The notes below the pieces were generated by a model that had not been told where the DNA came from, did not search any database, and worked only from the letters and a program-made list of their open reading frames with translations. Made by a program: the position numbers and the translations under genes. 64,000 nucleotides of DNA from Streptomyces sp. SPB162 (lineage in GTDB: Bacteria > Actinomycetota > Actinomycetes > Streptomycetales > Streptomycetaceae): positions 3,045,001-3,109,000 of the forward strand of contig NZ_JAQFII010000001.1 of the NCBI RefSeq assembly GCF_029504575.1. Direction: 5' to 3'. Of the stretch, positions 1-9,771 are shown in pieces (positions within the stretch are counted from its first letter, which is position 1; every line of letters begins with the position of its first letter).

Positions 1-186
1 GGGCTGCTGCTCCTGGCGGAAGAGGGCCGGAACGGTGGCGCCGGGCAGTGCGCTCGAACCGCGAAAAGACCCCGTTGGTGGGAGGCTCCAGCTTGGCAGA
101 CCGGGCAGACTGTCGGGGCAGGGGTTCGGGCACGAGTTCGGACAGCGGGTACGTGTACGTACGTGCCGGAAAGTAGGGGTACGGGC
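1..186. other. Upstream intergenic segment
   Basis: No convincing reading frame crosses this stretch on either strand. The last bases before the RDD gene hold an alternating GTACGT run (about 150-166) and a purine-rich AGTAGGGGT stretch that can serve as the ribosome binding site for the GTG at 187. The gene left of the window cannot be identified from here. Confidence 0.5.
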
Positions 187-1122
187 GTGAGTGGACTGGT
201 GACAGGCGAGGCGGTGGCGCTGGGGATGGACCCGGCCAAGCTGCCCAGCCGGGCGCTCGCGACGACGATCGACCTCGTCGTCTACTGGACGGGCTTCGTC
301 GGGCTCATGTTCGTTCTCGCCGCGGCGACCTCGTCGCTCGATGACGCGGCGATCGCGGCGGTGTCGGTCGGCGCGATGCTGCTCATCCTGGTCGGCGTAC
401 CGATAGCCGTCGAGACCCTCACCCGCGGGCGGTCGCTCGGGAAGATGGCGTGCGGGCTGCGCGTGGTACGGGACGACGGCGGGCCTATCCGCTTCCGGCA
501 CGCGCTGGTACGCGGGGCCGTGGGCGTCATCGAGATCCAGCTGTCCCTGGGCGTCATCGCCTGCATCGCGTCCTTGGTGTCGGCGCGCGGTCGCCGGCTC
601 GGGGATGTCTTCGGCGGCGCCCTCGTCGTACGCGAACGCGTCCCGCGGCAGCACACGCAGCTGATGCCGCCCGCCCCGCCGTGGCTGGCGGCGCAGCTCA
701 CCGGGGTGGACCTCTCAGGTGTGCCGGAAGGGTTGTGGCTCGCCGTACGGCAGTACCTCTCCCGCATGTGGCAGCTGGATCCGCAGGTCGGCTGGTCGAT
801 GGCGGAGCGGCTGGCGACGGACGTCGCCAACTGCACGGGAGCGCGGGTGCCGCAGGGAGCCCCGCCCGCGGCGTTCCTCGCCGCGGTGGTGGCCGAGCGG
901 CAGTCGCGGGACGCCCGGCGGATGTTCGGCGCGGGCGGCGCCCCGGGCGGCCCTGTCGGTCCCTCGACCGGTTCTCCGGCCGGCCCCTTCAGCGGCCCGC
1001 AGCCGCCTGTCATGCCGTCGCCCGCCCCGCTGCCGCCCACGGCGACCCCCACCCTGCCGCCTGTTCAGCAGGTGCGGCCCGCCCCCGAGCCGCCGCGTAC
1101 CGGGTTCGCCCCTCCGGCGTAG
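187..1122 (+). CDS. RDD family membrane protein
   Basis: A 311-residue membrane protein of the RDD family, whose biochemical role is generally unknown. An RDD-type domain fills roughly residues 10-150, with the characteristic LPSRALATTIDLVV start and three hydrophobic segments (about 20-40, 55-75 and 110-130). The second half is soluble, and after about residue 255 it becomes a proline/glycine-rich low-complexity tail. A GTG at 163 is also in frame, but the GTG at 187 gives the usual VSGLVTGEAVAL start and has AGGGG 7-11 bases upstream. It converges on the hypothetical gene at 1144-1758. Family call is firm; function is not. Confidence 0.85.
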   Translation: MSGLVTGEAVALGMDPAKLPSRALATTIDLVVYWTGFVGLMFVLAAATSSLDDAAIAAVSVGAMLLILVGVPIAVETLTRGRSLGKMACGLRVVRDDGGPIRFRHALVRGAVGVIEIQLSLGVIACIASLVSARGRRLGDVFGGALVVRERVPRQHTQLMPPAPPWLAAQLTGVDLSGVPEGLWLAVRQYLSRMWQLDPQVGWSMAERLATDVANCTGARVPQGAPPAAFLAAVVAERQSRDARRMFGAGGAPGGPVGPSTGSPAGPFSGPQPPVMPSPAPLPPTATPTLPPVQQVRPAPEPPRTGFAPPA

Positions 1123-1143
1123 GTCCAGGCGCCGCGCATGCCG

Positions 1144-1758
1144 TCAGGCGAACATCGAGGGCGGTGATTCGAGCTCTTCGAGTTCGATGCCCGGGGCAGA
1201 GAGGACAACGTCGCCCGCGATGTGGACCTGGTGCTGTTCACCGGTGTCGAGCTCGGTCACCTGGTAGTTATCCACAGGCAAAAAGCCGCTGTCGGTTTCG
1301 TGTGTTGTCCTGTTGAGCAAAGCCCACGACTGGTCGAGGGTGCGGGGCGCGAGGACGGGGGGTGCGAAGGCGACGAGACGTACGCGGGTGGCGGGGGCAC
1401 CCGGCTCGAGGCGCAGCAATCGTGCGGTGGCGATCAAGAACGCGGGCGAGGCACCGGTGAAGGCGTGGGCGGGGGCGTTGCCCTCTTGTGCCTGCTCGCC
1501 CGCGGGGTCGGTACGGACCCAGGTGACGCCGTCGATGGCCGCGCCGCGGACCTGCCAGCTGGACGCGTTCAGTTCGAGGCGGATGGGGCGGCCGAGGTCG
1601 TCCACGGTGAGGTCGACGGAGCCGGAGTGGTCGCCCGAGGGGGCGGTGAGCTGGGAGACGTAGCGCCAACCGGAGGGGCCGGTGGCGCAGTGGAAGTGTT
1701 CAGCACCGAGGGGGGTGTGGTCATGCGTGTCGTGGAACGAGTAACGGCCTCTTGGCAT
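1144..1758 (-). CDS. Conserved hypothetical protein downstream of ahcY
   Basis: A 204-residue soluble protein that I cannot assign to a named family. It has no signal peptide or membrane segment. The N-terminal half is His/Thr-rich (FHDTHDHTPLGAEHFHC), and the rest alternates hydrophobic and polar residues as in a beta-rich protein; a lipid- or ligand-binding barrel is possible but is only a guess. AAGGA lies 7-11 bases before the ATG. It follows ahcY in the same direction, but a strong hairpin at 1780-1808 separates them, so co-transcription is probably partial at best. GC-skewed codon use supports a real gene. Confidence 0.75.
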   Translation of the reverse strand: MPRGRYSFHDTHDHTPLGAEHFHCATGPSGWRYVSQLTAPSGDHSGSVDLTVDDLGRPIRLELNASSWQVRGAAIDGVTWVRTDPAGEQAQEGNAPAHAFTGASPAFLIATARLLRLEPGAPATRVRLVAFAPPVLAPRTLDQSWALLNRTTHETDSGFLPVDNYQVTELDTGEQHQVHIAGDVVLSAPGIELEELESPPSMFA

Positions 1759-1779
1759 GGTGGAGTCCTTGAACGGCGA

Positions 1780-1808
1780 CGCCCCCGCCGTGGAGAACGG
1801 CGGGGGCG
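1780..1808 (-). terminator. Hairpin terminator downstream of ahcY
   Basis: A perfect 12-bp inverted repeat (1780-1791 with 1797-1808, core GCCCCCGCCGT) with a 5-base loop lies 56 bases after the ahcY stop in the leftward direction. There is no long T tract, as is usual for high-GC actinobacteria. Confidence 0.7.
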
Positions 1809-1863
1809 ACGCTCGACGCTCGGTCGATCAGCGCGTCAGTGGTGGATCAACGCGTCAGGTCGA

Positions 1864-3315
<1,452 letters not shown>

Positions 3316-3359
3316 ACGTGCTGCTCCTCGCGTAATGCGTCGAGGTGGACGGGGATAGA

Positions 3360-3432
3360 CGCAGCCGCAGGCCGACGAGACAGCGCCCATGAGCGGACAC
3401 ACCCGTCCCCTTGCAGCAGCGCATTCCGTCGG
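3360..3432 (-). promoter_or_regulatory. Possible SAH-type riboswitch in the ahcY leader
   Basis: On the minus strand a 6-bp stem (CCGACG at 3432-3427 with CGTCGG at 3377-3372) encloses GCGCTGCTGCAAGG. The GCGCUGC block is the most conserved stretch of SAH riboswitches, and the element sits at the expected distance upstream of an SAH hydrolase gene. The usual AGGCU block before the 3' strand is not well matched (TGTCT is seen), and the pseudoknot partner downstream is only loosely present. This is a candidate only. Confidence 0.35.
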
Positions 3433-3532
3433 AGGCCCTCTCTCCCTCGCGCGGCGACCGCTTCCGCGGTGCCGCCCGACCGCCATCAGCAGCGACGTCT
3501 GGCTACAGACGAAGGTACACCGGACGACGGCC

Positions 3533-4504
3533 TCAGTGGGCGTGCGGGTCGCCACCCGGCGTCTGCATCGGGTCGGGGCCCGCCGCCGCGGCGGCGGCGC
3601 TGTAGATGTCGGGTTCGAGGTAGATCACGCGGGCGATCGGCACGGCCTCCCGGATCCGGGCCTCCGCGGCGTCGATCGCGCGGGCGATCTCGGCGGCGGT
3701 GTCGTCGTGCCGTACGGCGATCTTCGCGGCGACCAGGAGTTCCTCGGGGCCGAGGTGCAGGGTGCGCATGTGGATGACGCCGGTGACGGTGTCCCCGTCG
3801 ACGATGGCCTCGCGGATCAGGGTCACCGATTCGGCGGCCGCGCCCTCACCCAGGAGCAGCGACTTGGTCTCGGCGGCGAGCACGAGGGCGATCACGATGA
3901 GGAGGATGCCGATGCAGAGGGTGCCGATGCCGTCCCAGACGCCGTCGCCGGTGGCCAGCGCGATACCGACACCGCCCAGGGCGAGGACGAGGCCGACCAG
4001 CGCGCCGAAGTCCTCCAGCAAGACGACGGGCAGCTCCGGGGCCTTGGCGCGGCGGATGAAGTCCGTCCAGGAGTGCTGACCGCGGGTCTGGTTGGACTCC
4101 TTGATCGCGGTGCGGAAGGAGAAGCCCTCCGCGATGATCGCGAAGATCAGGACGCCGACCGGCCAGTACCAGTGCTCGATCGCGTGCGGGTGCTTGATCT
4201 TCTCGTAGCCCTCGTAGAGCGCGAACATGCCACCGACGCTGAAGAGCACGATCGACACCAGGAAGGCGTAGATGTAGCGCTCACGCCCGTAGCCGAACGG
4301 GTGCTCCTCGTTCGCCTCGCGCTTGGCCTTCTTGCCCCCGACCAGGAGCAGTGCCTGGTTGCCCGAGTCCGCGAGGGAGTGCACGCCTTCGGCGAGCATG
4401 GACGACGATCCACTGAACGCGAATGCCACGAACTTCGCCACGGCGATGGCGAGGTTGGCGCTCAATGCGGCGACGATCGCCTTGGTTCCGCCTGACGCGC
4501 TCAT
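3533..4504 (-). CDS. Cation diffusion facilitator family transporter
   Basis: A 323-residue inner-membrane metal/proton antiporter of the CDF family; Zn2+, Co2+, Fe2+ or Mn2+ efflux is typical of the family. About six hydrophobic segments are visible. The second carries the metal-site motif HSLAD ([15 protein letters not shown]). The expected second HxxxD of helix 5 is replaced by [10 protein letters not shown], as in ZnT9-like members, so the transported ion is uncertain. A Gly/Ala-rich C-terminus ends with a His-containing GDPHAH tail. Translation may begin at 4549, but ATG 4504 ([17 protein letters not shown]) directly precedes the first helix. It lies between manA and ahcY without obvious functional linkage. 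Confidence 0.9.
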   Translation of the reverse strand: MSASGGTKAIVAALSANLAIAVAKFVAFAFSGSSSMLAEGVHSLADSGNQALLLVGGKKAKREANEEHPFGYGRERYIYAFLVSIVLFSVGGMFALYEGYEKIKHPHAIEHWYWPVGVLIFAIIAEGFSFRTAIKESNQTRGQHSWTDFIRRAKAPELPVVLLEDFGALVGLVLALGGVGIALATGDGVWDGIGTLCIGILLIVIALVLAAETKSLLLGEGAAAESVTLIREAIVDGDTVTGVIHMRTLHLGPEELLVAAKIAVRHDDTAAEIARAIDAAEARIREAVPIARVIYLEPDIYSAAAAAAGPDPMQTPGGDPHAH

Positions 4505-4588
4505 AGGTGTTGGTTCGTCCCTTCGGTCCTCGGGTCCGGCCCCGGCCACTGGCCGGTCATTCTTGCAGGCTGCCCCGCGGACGGCTCG

Positions 4589-5812
4589 TCAGGCCACCAC
4601 TGTGGCGCGGAAAACGGTGGCTCCCGCTTCCGGAGCGCCCGCCGCTCCTGCACACGTCAGCTCGACCTCTTCGCCGGCCGGGACGAAGGCTGACTCACCG
4701 GGGGCCAGCGTCAGCTCGCCCTGAGCGGAGCGCAGCCGTGCGGCGCCGTCGGTGCAGAGCAGGATCTGCGGGGTGCGGGCGTCGGGGGTGCGGGCCTCGC
4801 CGCCGGGGGCGAGTACGTAGCGCGAGAGCCGGAACTCGTCGATGGGCGTCTCGTAGACCTCTTCGCCGTTCGAGGAGACCTCCGGGCGCAGGACGCCCGG
4901 GTCGGTGGCCTCGAAGCGGACGACGCGGAGCAGTTCCGGCACGTCCACGTGCTTGGGGGTCAGGCCGCAGCGCAGCACGTTGTCGGAGTTGGCCATGATC
5001 TCGACGCCGAGGCCGTCGAGGTAGGCGTGCGGCACGCCGGCGCCGAGGTAGAGGGCTTCGCCGGGTTGCAGCGTCACGTGGTTGAGGAGCATGGCCGCGA
5101 TGACGCCCGGGTCGCCGGGGAAGCTGTGGGCCGTGGCGGCGTAGGCGGCGAAGGCCGCCGCGTGCGGTCCGTCCTGGCCGGCGAGCCGGCCGGCGGACTG
5201 GGCGGCCTCCTCGACCGTCTGCGCCATCGCGTCACGGTCGGCGCTCAGTACGGCGGCGAGGACCTCGCGCAGCGCGCCGGTCTCGGGCTGGGCGCGCAGG
5301 ATGTCCACGTACGGCTTGAGCGAGTCCACACCGAGCGCTTCGAGGAGTTCCGCGGCCTCGGCGGGGTGCCGGAAGCCGCACAGCCCGTCGAATAGCGTGA
5401 GCGCGACGATGGCCTCGGGCTTGTGGTTGGCGTCCTTGTAGTTGCGGTGCGGTGCGTCGACGGGGATGCCGCGCGCCTCCTCATCCGCGAAGCCCGCCTG
5501 CGCCTGGGCGAGGTCGGGGTGGACCTGGAGGGACAGGGGTGCGCCGGCCGCGAGGATCTTGAACAGGAACGGCAGCCGGGGGCCGAAGCGCAGTACGGCC
5601 GGCTCGCCGAGCTCCGCTGCCGGATCGGCGTCGATCGCCTCGTTGAGCGCGACGGGACCCGCGCCCCGGTCGATCCGGGAGGGTGCTCCCGGGTGCGCGC
5701 CCATCCACAGTTCGGCCTGCGGTTCGCCGGTGGGGGCGGTGCCGAGCAGCGCGGGGATGGCCGTCGTGGAGCCCCAGGCGTAGGGACGCACGGTGTTGGT
5801 CAGGCGGTCCAT
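4589..5812 (-). CDS. manA: Mannose-6-phosphate isomerase, class I
   Basis: Zn2+-dependent type I phosphomannose isomerase interconverting fructose-6-phosphate and mannose-6-phosphate, the entry to GDP-mannose. The 407 residues carry the metal-site motif QVHPD, the following HRNYKDANHKPE segment (conserved His/Glu), and the substrate-loop region GAGVPHAYLDGLGVEIMANS with the downstream NVLRCGLTPKHVD. The start is 4 bases after the stop of the SIS-domain gene, so the two are almost certainly translationally coupled. manB lies about 1.7 kb upstream in the same direction and a guanylyltransferase at 20.6 kb. Mannose donors in streptomycetes feed protein O-mannosylation and wall glycans. Confidence 0.95.
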   Translation of the reverse strand: MDRLTNTVRPYAWGSTTAIPALLGTAPTGEPQAELWMGAHPGAPSRIDRGAGPVALNEAIDADPAAELGEPAVLRFGPRLPFLFKILAAGAPLSLQVHPDLAQAQAGFADEEARGIPVDAPHRNYKDANHKPEAIVALTLFDGLCGFRHPAEAAELLEALGVDSLKPYVDILRAQPETGALREVLAAVLSADRDAMAQTVEEAAQSAGRLAGQDGPHAAAFAAYAATAHSFPGDPGVIAAMLLNHVTLQPGEALYLGAGVPHAYLDGLGVEIMANSDNVLRCGLTPKHVDVPELLRVVRFEATDPGVLRPEVSSNGEEVYETPIDEFRLSRYVLAPGGEARTPDARTPQILLCTDGAARLRSAQGELTLAPGESAFVPAGEEVELTCAGAAGAPEAGATVFRATVVA

Positions 5813-5816
5813 GGCG

Positions 5817-6953
5817 TCATGATCTTTCGGCAGAGGCCACGGCGAGGTAGACCGAGGCGAAGTCCGTCAGGGCGAGCAGCTCGGCGATGGTCTCCAGGAT
5901 GCCGCCGTCGGCCGCGGCGATCTCACTGAGCGGTGTGTCGTGGGCGTAGGCCAGCTCACGCGCGGCGGGCGCCGACGCGGCCTGCTGTCCGGCGGCCTCC
6001 CGCAGCAGGACGACGCGCAGCCGCAGCGCCTGCTGGTCCTCGACGCGGTCGCGGAAGAAGTCGTCGGGGTCGTCTCCGGTCGAGAGGGTCCCGCCGAGCA
6101 GGGGGCCGTGGGCCGCGAGCGCCTCGGGCAGCTCCGCGGCGAGGGCGGGTCGGCCGGTTCTGGTGGCGAGGACGGCCGCGAAGCGGCGGGCGGCCGGGGC
6201 CGCGGTCGGGCCGGTGCTCCACAGCAGCGGCAGGGCGTCGGCCAGTTCGGTGGCCAGCGTTTTGGCGGGGTTGTTGTACGTCGCGATGGCCGGTCCGCAG
6301 CGGGCGGCGACCTCGTCGAGCCGGTCGGCCACGGCCTGCACCGCGGTCGGCGGGGCGGTGAAGAGCCCGATGCGGTCGGCGAGCGTGAGCAGCGGGGTGA
6401 GCAGCGCCCACAGTGCGCCGGGATCCTCGGCGGGGGTGCCCGACGGTCCCTCGGGCAGCGGCGACGCGGGCCCGGCGTACGGGATCGTCATACCGCGTGC
6501 TTGTTCGAGTGCCTCGGCGAGGGGCGATGTGGCGGGCGCCACGGCGGCGACGGTGCAGCCGCGCCGATAGGCCTGCTCGACGAGGCCGACGAGGCCGGCC
6601 TCCCGGCCGCTCGCGGTCGTGAGCAGCACCAGGTCGAGCGGGCCGGTCCAGCCGGGGAGCGTCCACCGCGGTTCGTACGGGGTCGGTCCGGCCGACCGCA
6701 GGGGTATGACGGGGCAGCTGCCGGCGCCGAGTGCCCCGAGCACGTCGGCGACGGTCGCGGCTTCGGGGCCGGAGCCGGCGACGAGCACAGTGCGCGGCCG
6801 GCCGTCGGGGCGCAGGTCCTGGACGCCCGCCTCCTGCGTGAGCCGCGCCGCGGTCCGCACGCGGGCGCCCGCGGCGGCCGCGCCGAGCAGCAGCCCGCGG
6901 GTGTCGGCGCGGGCGAGGGCGTGGGGGTCGTCAAGCAGCGACTCGTCGAGCAT
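5817..6953 (-). CDS. SIS-domain phosphosugar isomerase-like protein
   Basis: A 378-residue soluble protein of the bacterial bifunctional phosphoglucose/phosphomannose isomerase type. A SIS (sugar isomerase) fold is suggested by the N-terminal VLVAGSGPEAATVADVLGAL nucleotide-like loop and the later LVLLTTASGREAG segment, followed by a C-terminal PGI/PMI-like region. It is sandwiched between the Trm112-like gene and manA, overlapping manA's ribosome binding region, which supports a role in mannose-6-phosphate supply or its control. ATG 6953 is preferred over 6989 because GGAGGT precedes it. Catalytic residues cannot be confirmed by eye, so it could be a degenerate regulatory paralogue. Confidence 0.8.
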   Translation of the reverse strand: MLDESLLDDPHALARADTRGLLLGAAAAGARVRTAARLTQEAGVQDLRPDGRPRTVLVAGSGPEAATVADVLGALGAGSCPVIPLRSAGPTPYEPRWTLPGWTGPLDLVLLTTASGREAGLVGLVEQAYRRGCTVAAVAPATSPLAEALEQARGMTIPYAGPASPLPEGPSGTPAEDPGALWALLTPLLTLADRIGLFTAPPTAVQAVADRLDEVAARCGPAIATYNNPAKTLATELADALPLLWSTGPTAAPAARRFAAVLATRTGRPALAAELPEALAAHGPLLGGTLSTGDDPDDFFRDRVEDQQALRLRVVLLREAAGQQAASAPAARELAYAHDTPLSEIAAADGGILETIAELLALTDFASVYLAVASAERS

Positions 6954-7007
6954 CGGGACCTCCGGGTCCTGGTCCGTCACCCCGGGCACGTCCTGCCCGG
7001 GAGGTCA

Positions 7008-7030
7008 CGGGCCCCCGTCCCGGGGGCCCG
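7008..7030 (-). terminator. Short GC hairpin after the Trm112-like gene
   Basis: Perfect 10-bp arms (CGGGCCCCCG at 7008-7017, CGGGGGCCCG at 7021-7030) with a 3-base loop, 19 bases beyond the Trm112-like stop and upstream of the SIS gene. It could attenuate rather than fully stop leftward transcription. Confidence 0.55.
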
Positions 7031-7049
7031 CTCAGGCCGTGGCCGCCGG

Positions 7050-7229
7050 TCAGGCGGGGCGGCGGGCCTCGTCGATGAGCAGGACGGGGATGTCGTCGCG
7101 TACCGGGTAGGCGAGGCCGCAGCTGTCCGACGTGCACACGAGTTCGTTCGCTTCGGTGTCCTCGCGGAGCGGGGCGTGGCACGCCGGGCAGGCGAGGATC
7201 TCCAGGAGACTGGCTTCGACGAGCGACAT
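7050..7229 (-). CDS. Trm112 family small zinc-ribbon protein
   Basis: A 59-residue protein of the Trm112 (formerly UPF0434) family. In bacteria its role is not settled; in other domains Trm112 is an activating partner of methyltransferases. Two cysteine pairs, CPAC at 14-17 and a second pair at 32 and 37 (CTSDSC), would bind zinc, and the family C-terminus [11 protein letters not shown] is intact. ATG 7229 gives the standard N-terminus [17 protein letters not shown], with GGACTCGCCCC upstream. It sits between manB and the SIS gene in the same direction. Confidence 0.93.
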   Translation of the reverse strand: MSLVEASLLEILACPACHAPLREDTEANELVCTSDSCGLAYPVRDDIPVLLIDEARRPA

Positions 7230-7341
7230 GGGGCGAGTCCTTCGGACGGTGTGGTTCGGGCGGGGTGCTGGGGAGGTTCGGCTGCCGCGTTCGACCCGGT
7301 CGGCAGACCGGGTCGCGGCAGCGGGGTACCGCGTGATCAGC

Positions 7342-7508
7342 CTAGTGCTCTGGCCGGAAAGGTTCACCGGTTCGCGACGCCCGGCACGGCACTTCGCTGC
7401 GTTGTCGCAGTCGTCCGAGTACGCCCCGGTACGAGGACGATCCTCCGCCGTGCGACGCACCGCGCCGGACACCGCCAACCAGGAACACCTTTCCGGCCAG
7501 AGCACTAG
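7342..7508. repeat. Dispersed palindromic repeat, copy 1 (MITE-like)
   Basis: A 167-bp element with perfect 22-bp terminal inverted repeats: CTAGTGCTCTGGCCGGAAAG plus GT at 7342-7363, and its reverse complement at 7487-7508. The interior carries CTGCGTTGTCG and GGTACGAGGACGA, which recur in inverted orientation in the element at 34199-34390. It fills most of the 308-bp gap between manB and the Trm112-like gene and has no coding capacity of its own, although an open frame runs through it from the broken manB. Confidence 0.8.
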
Positions 7509-7537
7509 CTGTATTGACACGTGAGGTTGGGGCCGCG

Positions 7538-8898
7538 TCAGGCCCGGATGACGGCGAGGGCTTCGTCGCGGACGCGCGCCACGGTGGCCGCGTCGCGGGC
7601 CTCCACGTTGAGGCGGAGCAGCGGCTCGGTGTTGGAGGCGCGGACGTTGAACCACCAGTCGGCCGTCGTGACCGTGAGGCCGTCGAGTTCGTCGAGTTCG
7701 ACGCCCGGCCGGCTCTCGTACGCGCTGCGGATCGCGGCCACCCGGCCCGCCTGGTCGGCGACGGTGCTGTTGATCTCGCCGGCGAGGCGGCGTAGCGGTC
7801 GTACTCGGCGACCAGCTCGGACAGGGTGCCGTCCTGGGCGCCGAGCGCGGCCAGCACGTGCAGGGCGGCGAGCATGCCGGTGTCGGCGTTCCAGAACTCG
7901 CGGAAGTAGTAGTGCGCGGAGTGCTCGCCGCCGAAGATCGCGCCGGTGCGGGCCATCTCCTGCTTGATGAAGGAGTGCCCGACGCGGGTGCGCACCGTCT
8001 TGCCGCCGTGCTCGGCGACGACCTCGGGCACGGACCAGGACGTGATCAGGTTGTGGATGATCGTGCCGCCGGGGTGCTTGGCCAGCTCACGGGCGGCGAC
8101 CAGGGCGGTGATCGCCGAGGGCGACACCGGCTCGCCGCGCTCGTCGACGGCGAAGCAGCGGTCGGCGTCCCCGTCGAAGGCCAGCCCCAGGTCGGCGCCG
8201 GTCTCCAGAACCTTCGCCTGCAGGTCGACCAGGTTCTTCGGGTCGAGCGGGTTCGCCTCGTGGTTGGGGAACGTGCCGTCCAGCTCGAAGTAGAGCGGTA
8301 CCAGGTCCAGCGGCAGCCCGGCGAAGACGGTGGGGACGGTGTGGCCGCCCATCCCGTTGCCCGCGTCCACCACGACCTTCAGACGGCGGATGCCGCCGAG
8401 GTCGACAAGGCCCCGCAGGTAGCCGGCGTAGTCGGCCAGCACGTCCCGCTGGGTGATCACCCCGGCGGTGGCGGCGGGATCCGGCGCCCCGTTCCCGCTC
8501 CACTGCTCGGCCAGCGCGCGGATGTCGGCGAGGCCGGTGTCCTGGCCCACGGGGGCCGCGCCCTTGTGGCACATCTTGATGCCGTTGTACTGCGCGGGGT
8601 TGTGGCTGGCGGTGAACATCGCGCCCGGCAGGTCCAGTTGCCCGCTGGCGAAGTACAGCTCGTCCGTCGAGCACAGGCCGATCTCGGTGACGGAGGCGCC
8701 ACGGGCGGCCGCGCCGCGCGCGAAGGCGCGGGACAGTCCGGGCGAGGAGGGGCGCATGTCATGGCCGACGACGATCGCGTCGGCCGCGGTGACGGTGACG
8801 AAGGCGGCGCCGAAGAGTTCGGCGACCGACTCGTCCCACTGGTCGGGTACCACGCCGCGAATGTCGTAGGCCTTGACGATCTGCGACAAGTCGGACAC
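7538..8898 (-). pseudogene. manB: Phosphomannomutase/phosphoglucomutase, frameshifted (possibly assembly error)
   Basis: Interconverts mannose-6-phosphate and mannose-1-phosphate (alpha-D-phosphohexomutase family). Present are the N-terminal AYDIRGVVPDQ, the phosphoserine loop FTASHNPAQYNG, the metal loop AFDGDADRC, the sugar-binding [11 protein letters not shown], and the C-terminal phosphate loop [15 protein letters not shown]. The frame breaks near 7778-7786, where TCG GGC GAG-type coding reads TCGCCGGCGAG. One missing base would restore a 453-residue protein of normal length. Without it, translation runs out of frame through the repeat to 7342 and lacks the last functional motif. GTG start with AGGGGTG upstream. 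Confidence 0.88.
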
Positions 8899-8980
8899 AG
8901 CACACCCCTGTTGGCCAGCGCCGGACGGCGGCGCGCGGAAAACTCCCGCTCAACCTACCCCGGCGGGGTGATCGGTCCGG

Positions 8981-9352
8981 TCAGGGCTCCGGTGAGCGCA
9001 GCACCCTCAGGTGGCCCCTGCGGGCGACCTCTCTGGGGTCCGCCTCCCGGCCACGGGAGGCGCCGGCGGGGCGCTCCGGCGGCCGGGCCGCCTCGCGCAC
9101 CGCGTTGGCGAGCGCTTCGAGGTCGTCACCGCTGGGGAGGACGGGGCCGCTGTCCACGGCGAGACGGACGACTTCCCAGCCGCGCGGGGCGGTGAGGCGC
9201 TCGGAGTGCTCGTGGCAGAGGTCGTAGCAATGCGGCTCGGCGTAGGTCGCGAGCGGGCCGAGTACGGCGGTCGAGTCCGCGTAGACGTACGTCAGCGTCG
9301 CGACGGCGGGTCGGCCGCAAGCGGTCCGCGAACAGCGACGTACAGGGCTCAC
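8981..9352 (-). CDS. DUF3499 family protein
   Basis: A 123-residue actinobacterial protein of unknown function (DUF3499). The N-terminal two-thirds is compact and carries four cysteines, C7, C12, C42 and C46 (RRCSRTACG and HCYDLCHEH), which suggests a structural zinc site; the C-terminal third is charged and Arg-rich. The GTG at 9352 (VSPVRRCSRTACG) gives the family N-terminus. There is no clear ribosome binding site before it, so translation may be leaderless or begin a little upstream. Divergent from the zincin-like gene at 9772, the usual neighbour of this family. Confidence 0.85.
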   Translation of the reverse strand: MSPVRRCSRTACGRPAVATLTYVYADSTAVLGPLATYAEPHCYDLCHEHSERLTAPRGWEVVRLAVDSGPVLPSGDDLEALANAVREAARPPERPAGASRGREADPREVARRGHLRVLRSPEP

Positions 9353-9771
9353 GACGTTGGACGCTACCGCACTCTTGAGCGGGCCGCGACGACTCTCCCC
9401 GACCTCACCCTGTCGTGTCGTCCCGGTTCGCCGGGAACGCCGGAAAATCGCGATCACGGGCTGACCTGCGAGGAGGCTGGGGCGGCGGAGATTCCGCCGG
9501 GTGATCAGGGTCAGGGGTCGGGCTGGGCCAGGCCTTGGGTCCGGCCCCGGCTCGGCCCAGGTTCGGCCCTGACTCGGCGTCGGCTCGGCTGCGACTCGAC
9601 GGTTGCTCGGCCCTTGCTCGGCACTCGCTCGGTACCGGCTCGATGCCGGCTCGGGCCGTGGGGTGCTCCCGGACCGCGTGTCCCGCGGCGCCCCACGACA
9701 GCTCCGGCGGATGGCGCGCCACCCGGCGTCCGCGGTGTACGGGGGCCCCGGGAGGACTAGGCTCAAAGGCG
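9353..9771. other. Divergent intergenic region carrying an 11-bp periodic array
   Basis: This 419-bp gap separates two divergent genes. Apart from the tandem array listed separately (9544-9653), it is GC-rich with no ORF that has family features. Promoters for both genes must lie here, but I could not pick out confident -10/-35 pairs. Confidence 0.5.
9544..9653. repeat. Ten-copy degenerate 11-bp tandem array
   Basis: Ten consecutive 11-base units, each ending in CTCG (TTCG in one), such as GCCCCGGCTCG, GCCCAGGTTCG, GCCCTGACTCG, GCGTCGGCTCG, GCTGCGACTCG and ATGCCGGCTCG. The phase is exact over 110 bp with no slip, while the middle bases vary. Eleven bases is about one helical turn, so the CTCG faces would be stacked on one side of the DNA. 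Confidence 0.85.

Noticed and set aside
7342-8898. Full-length manB ending at 7342
   Set aside because: The C-terminal residues of that frame are not phosphomannomutase-like and come from the palindromic repeat; the conserved C-terminus is in another frame ending at 7538.
9544-9653. CRISPR or coding interpretation of the 11-bp array
   Set aside because: Units are contiguous with no spacers, and the 11-base period is out of frame with codons, so neither CRISPR nor a repeat peptide is likely.
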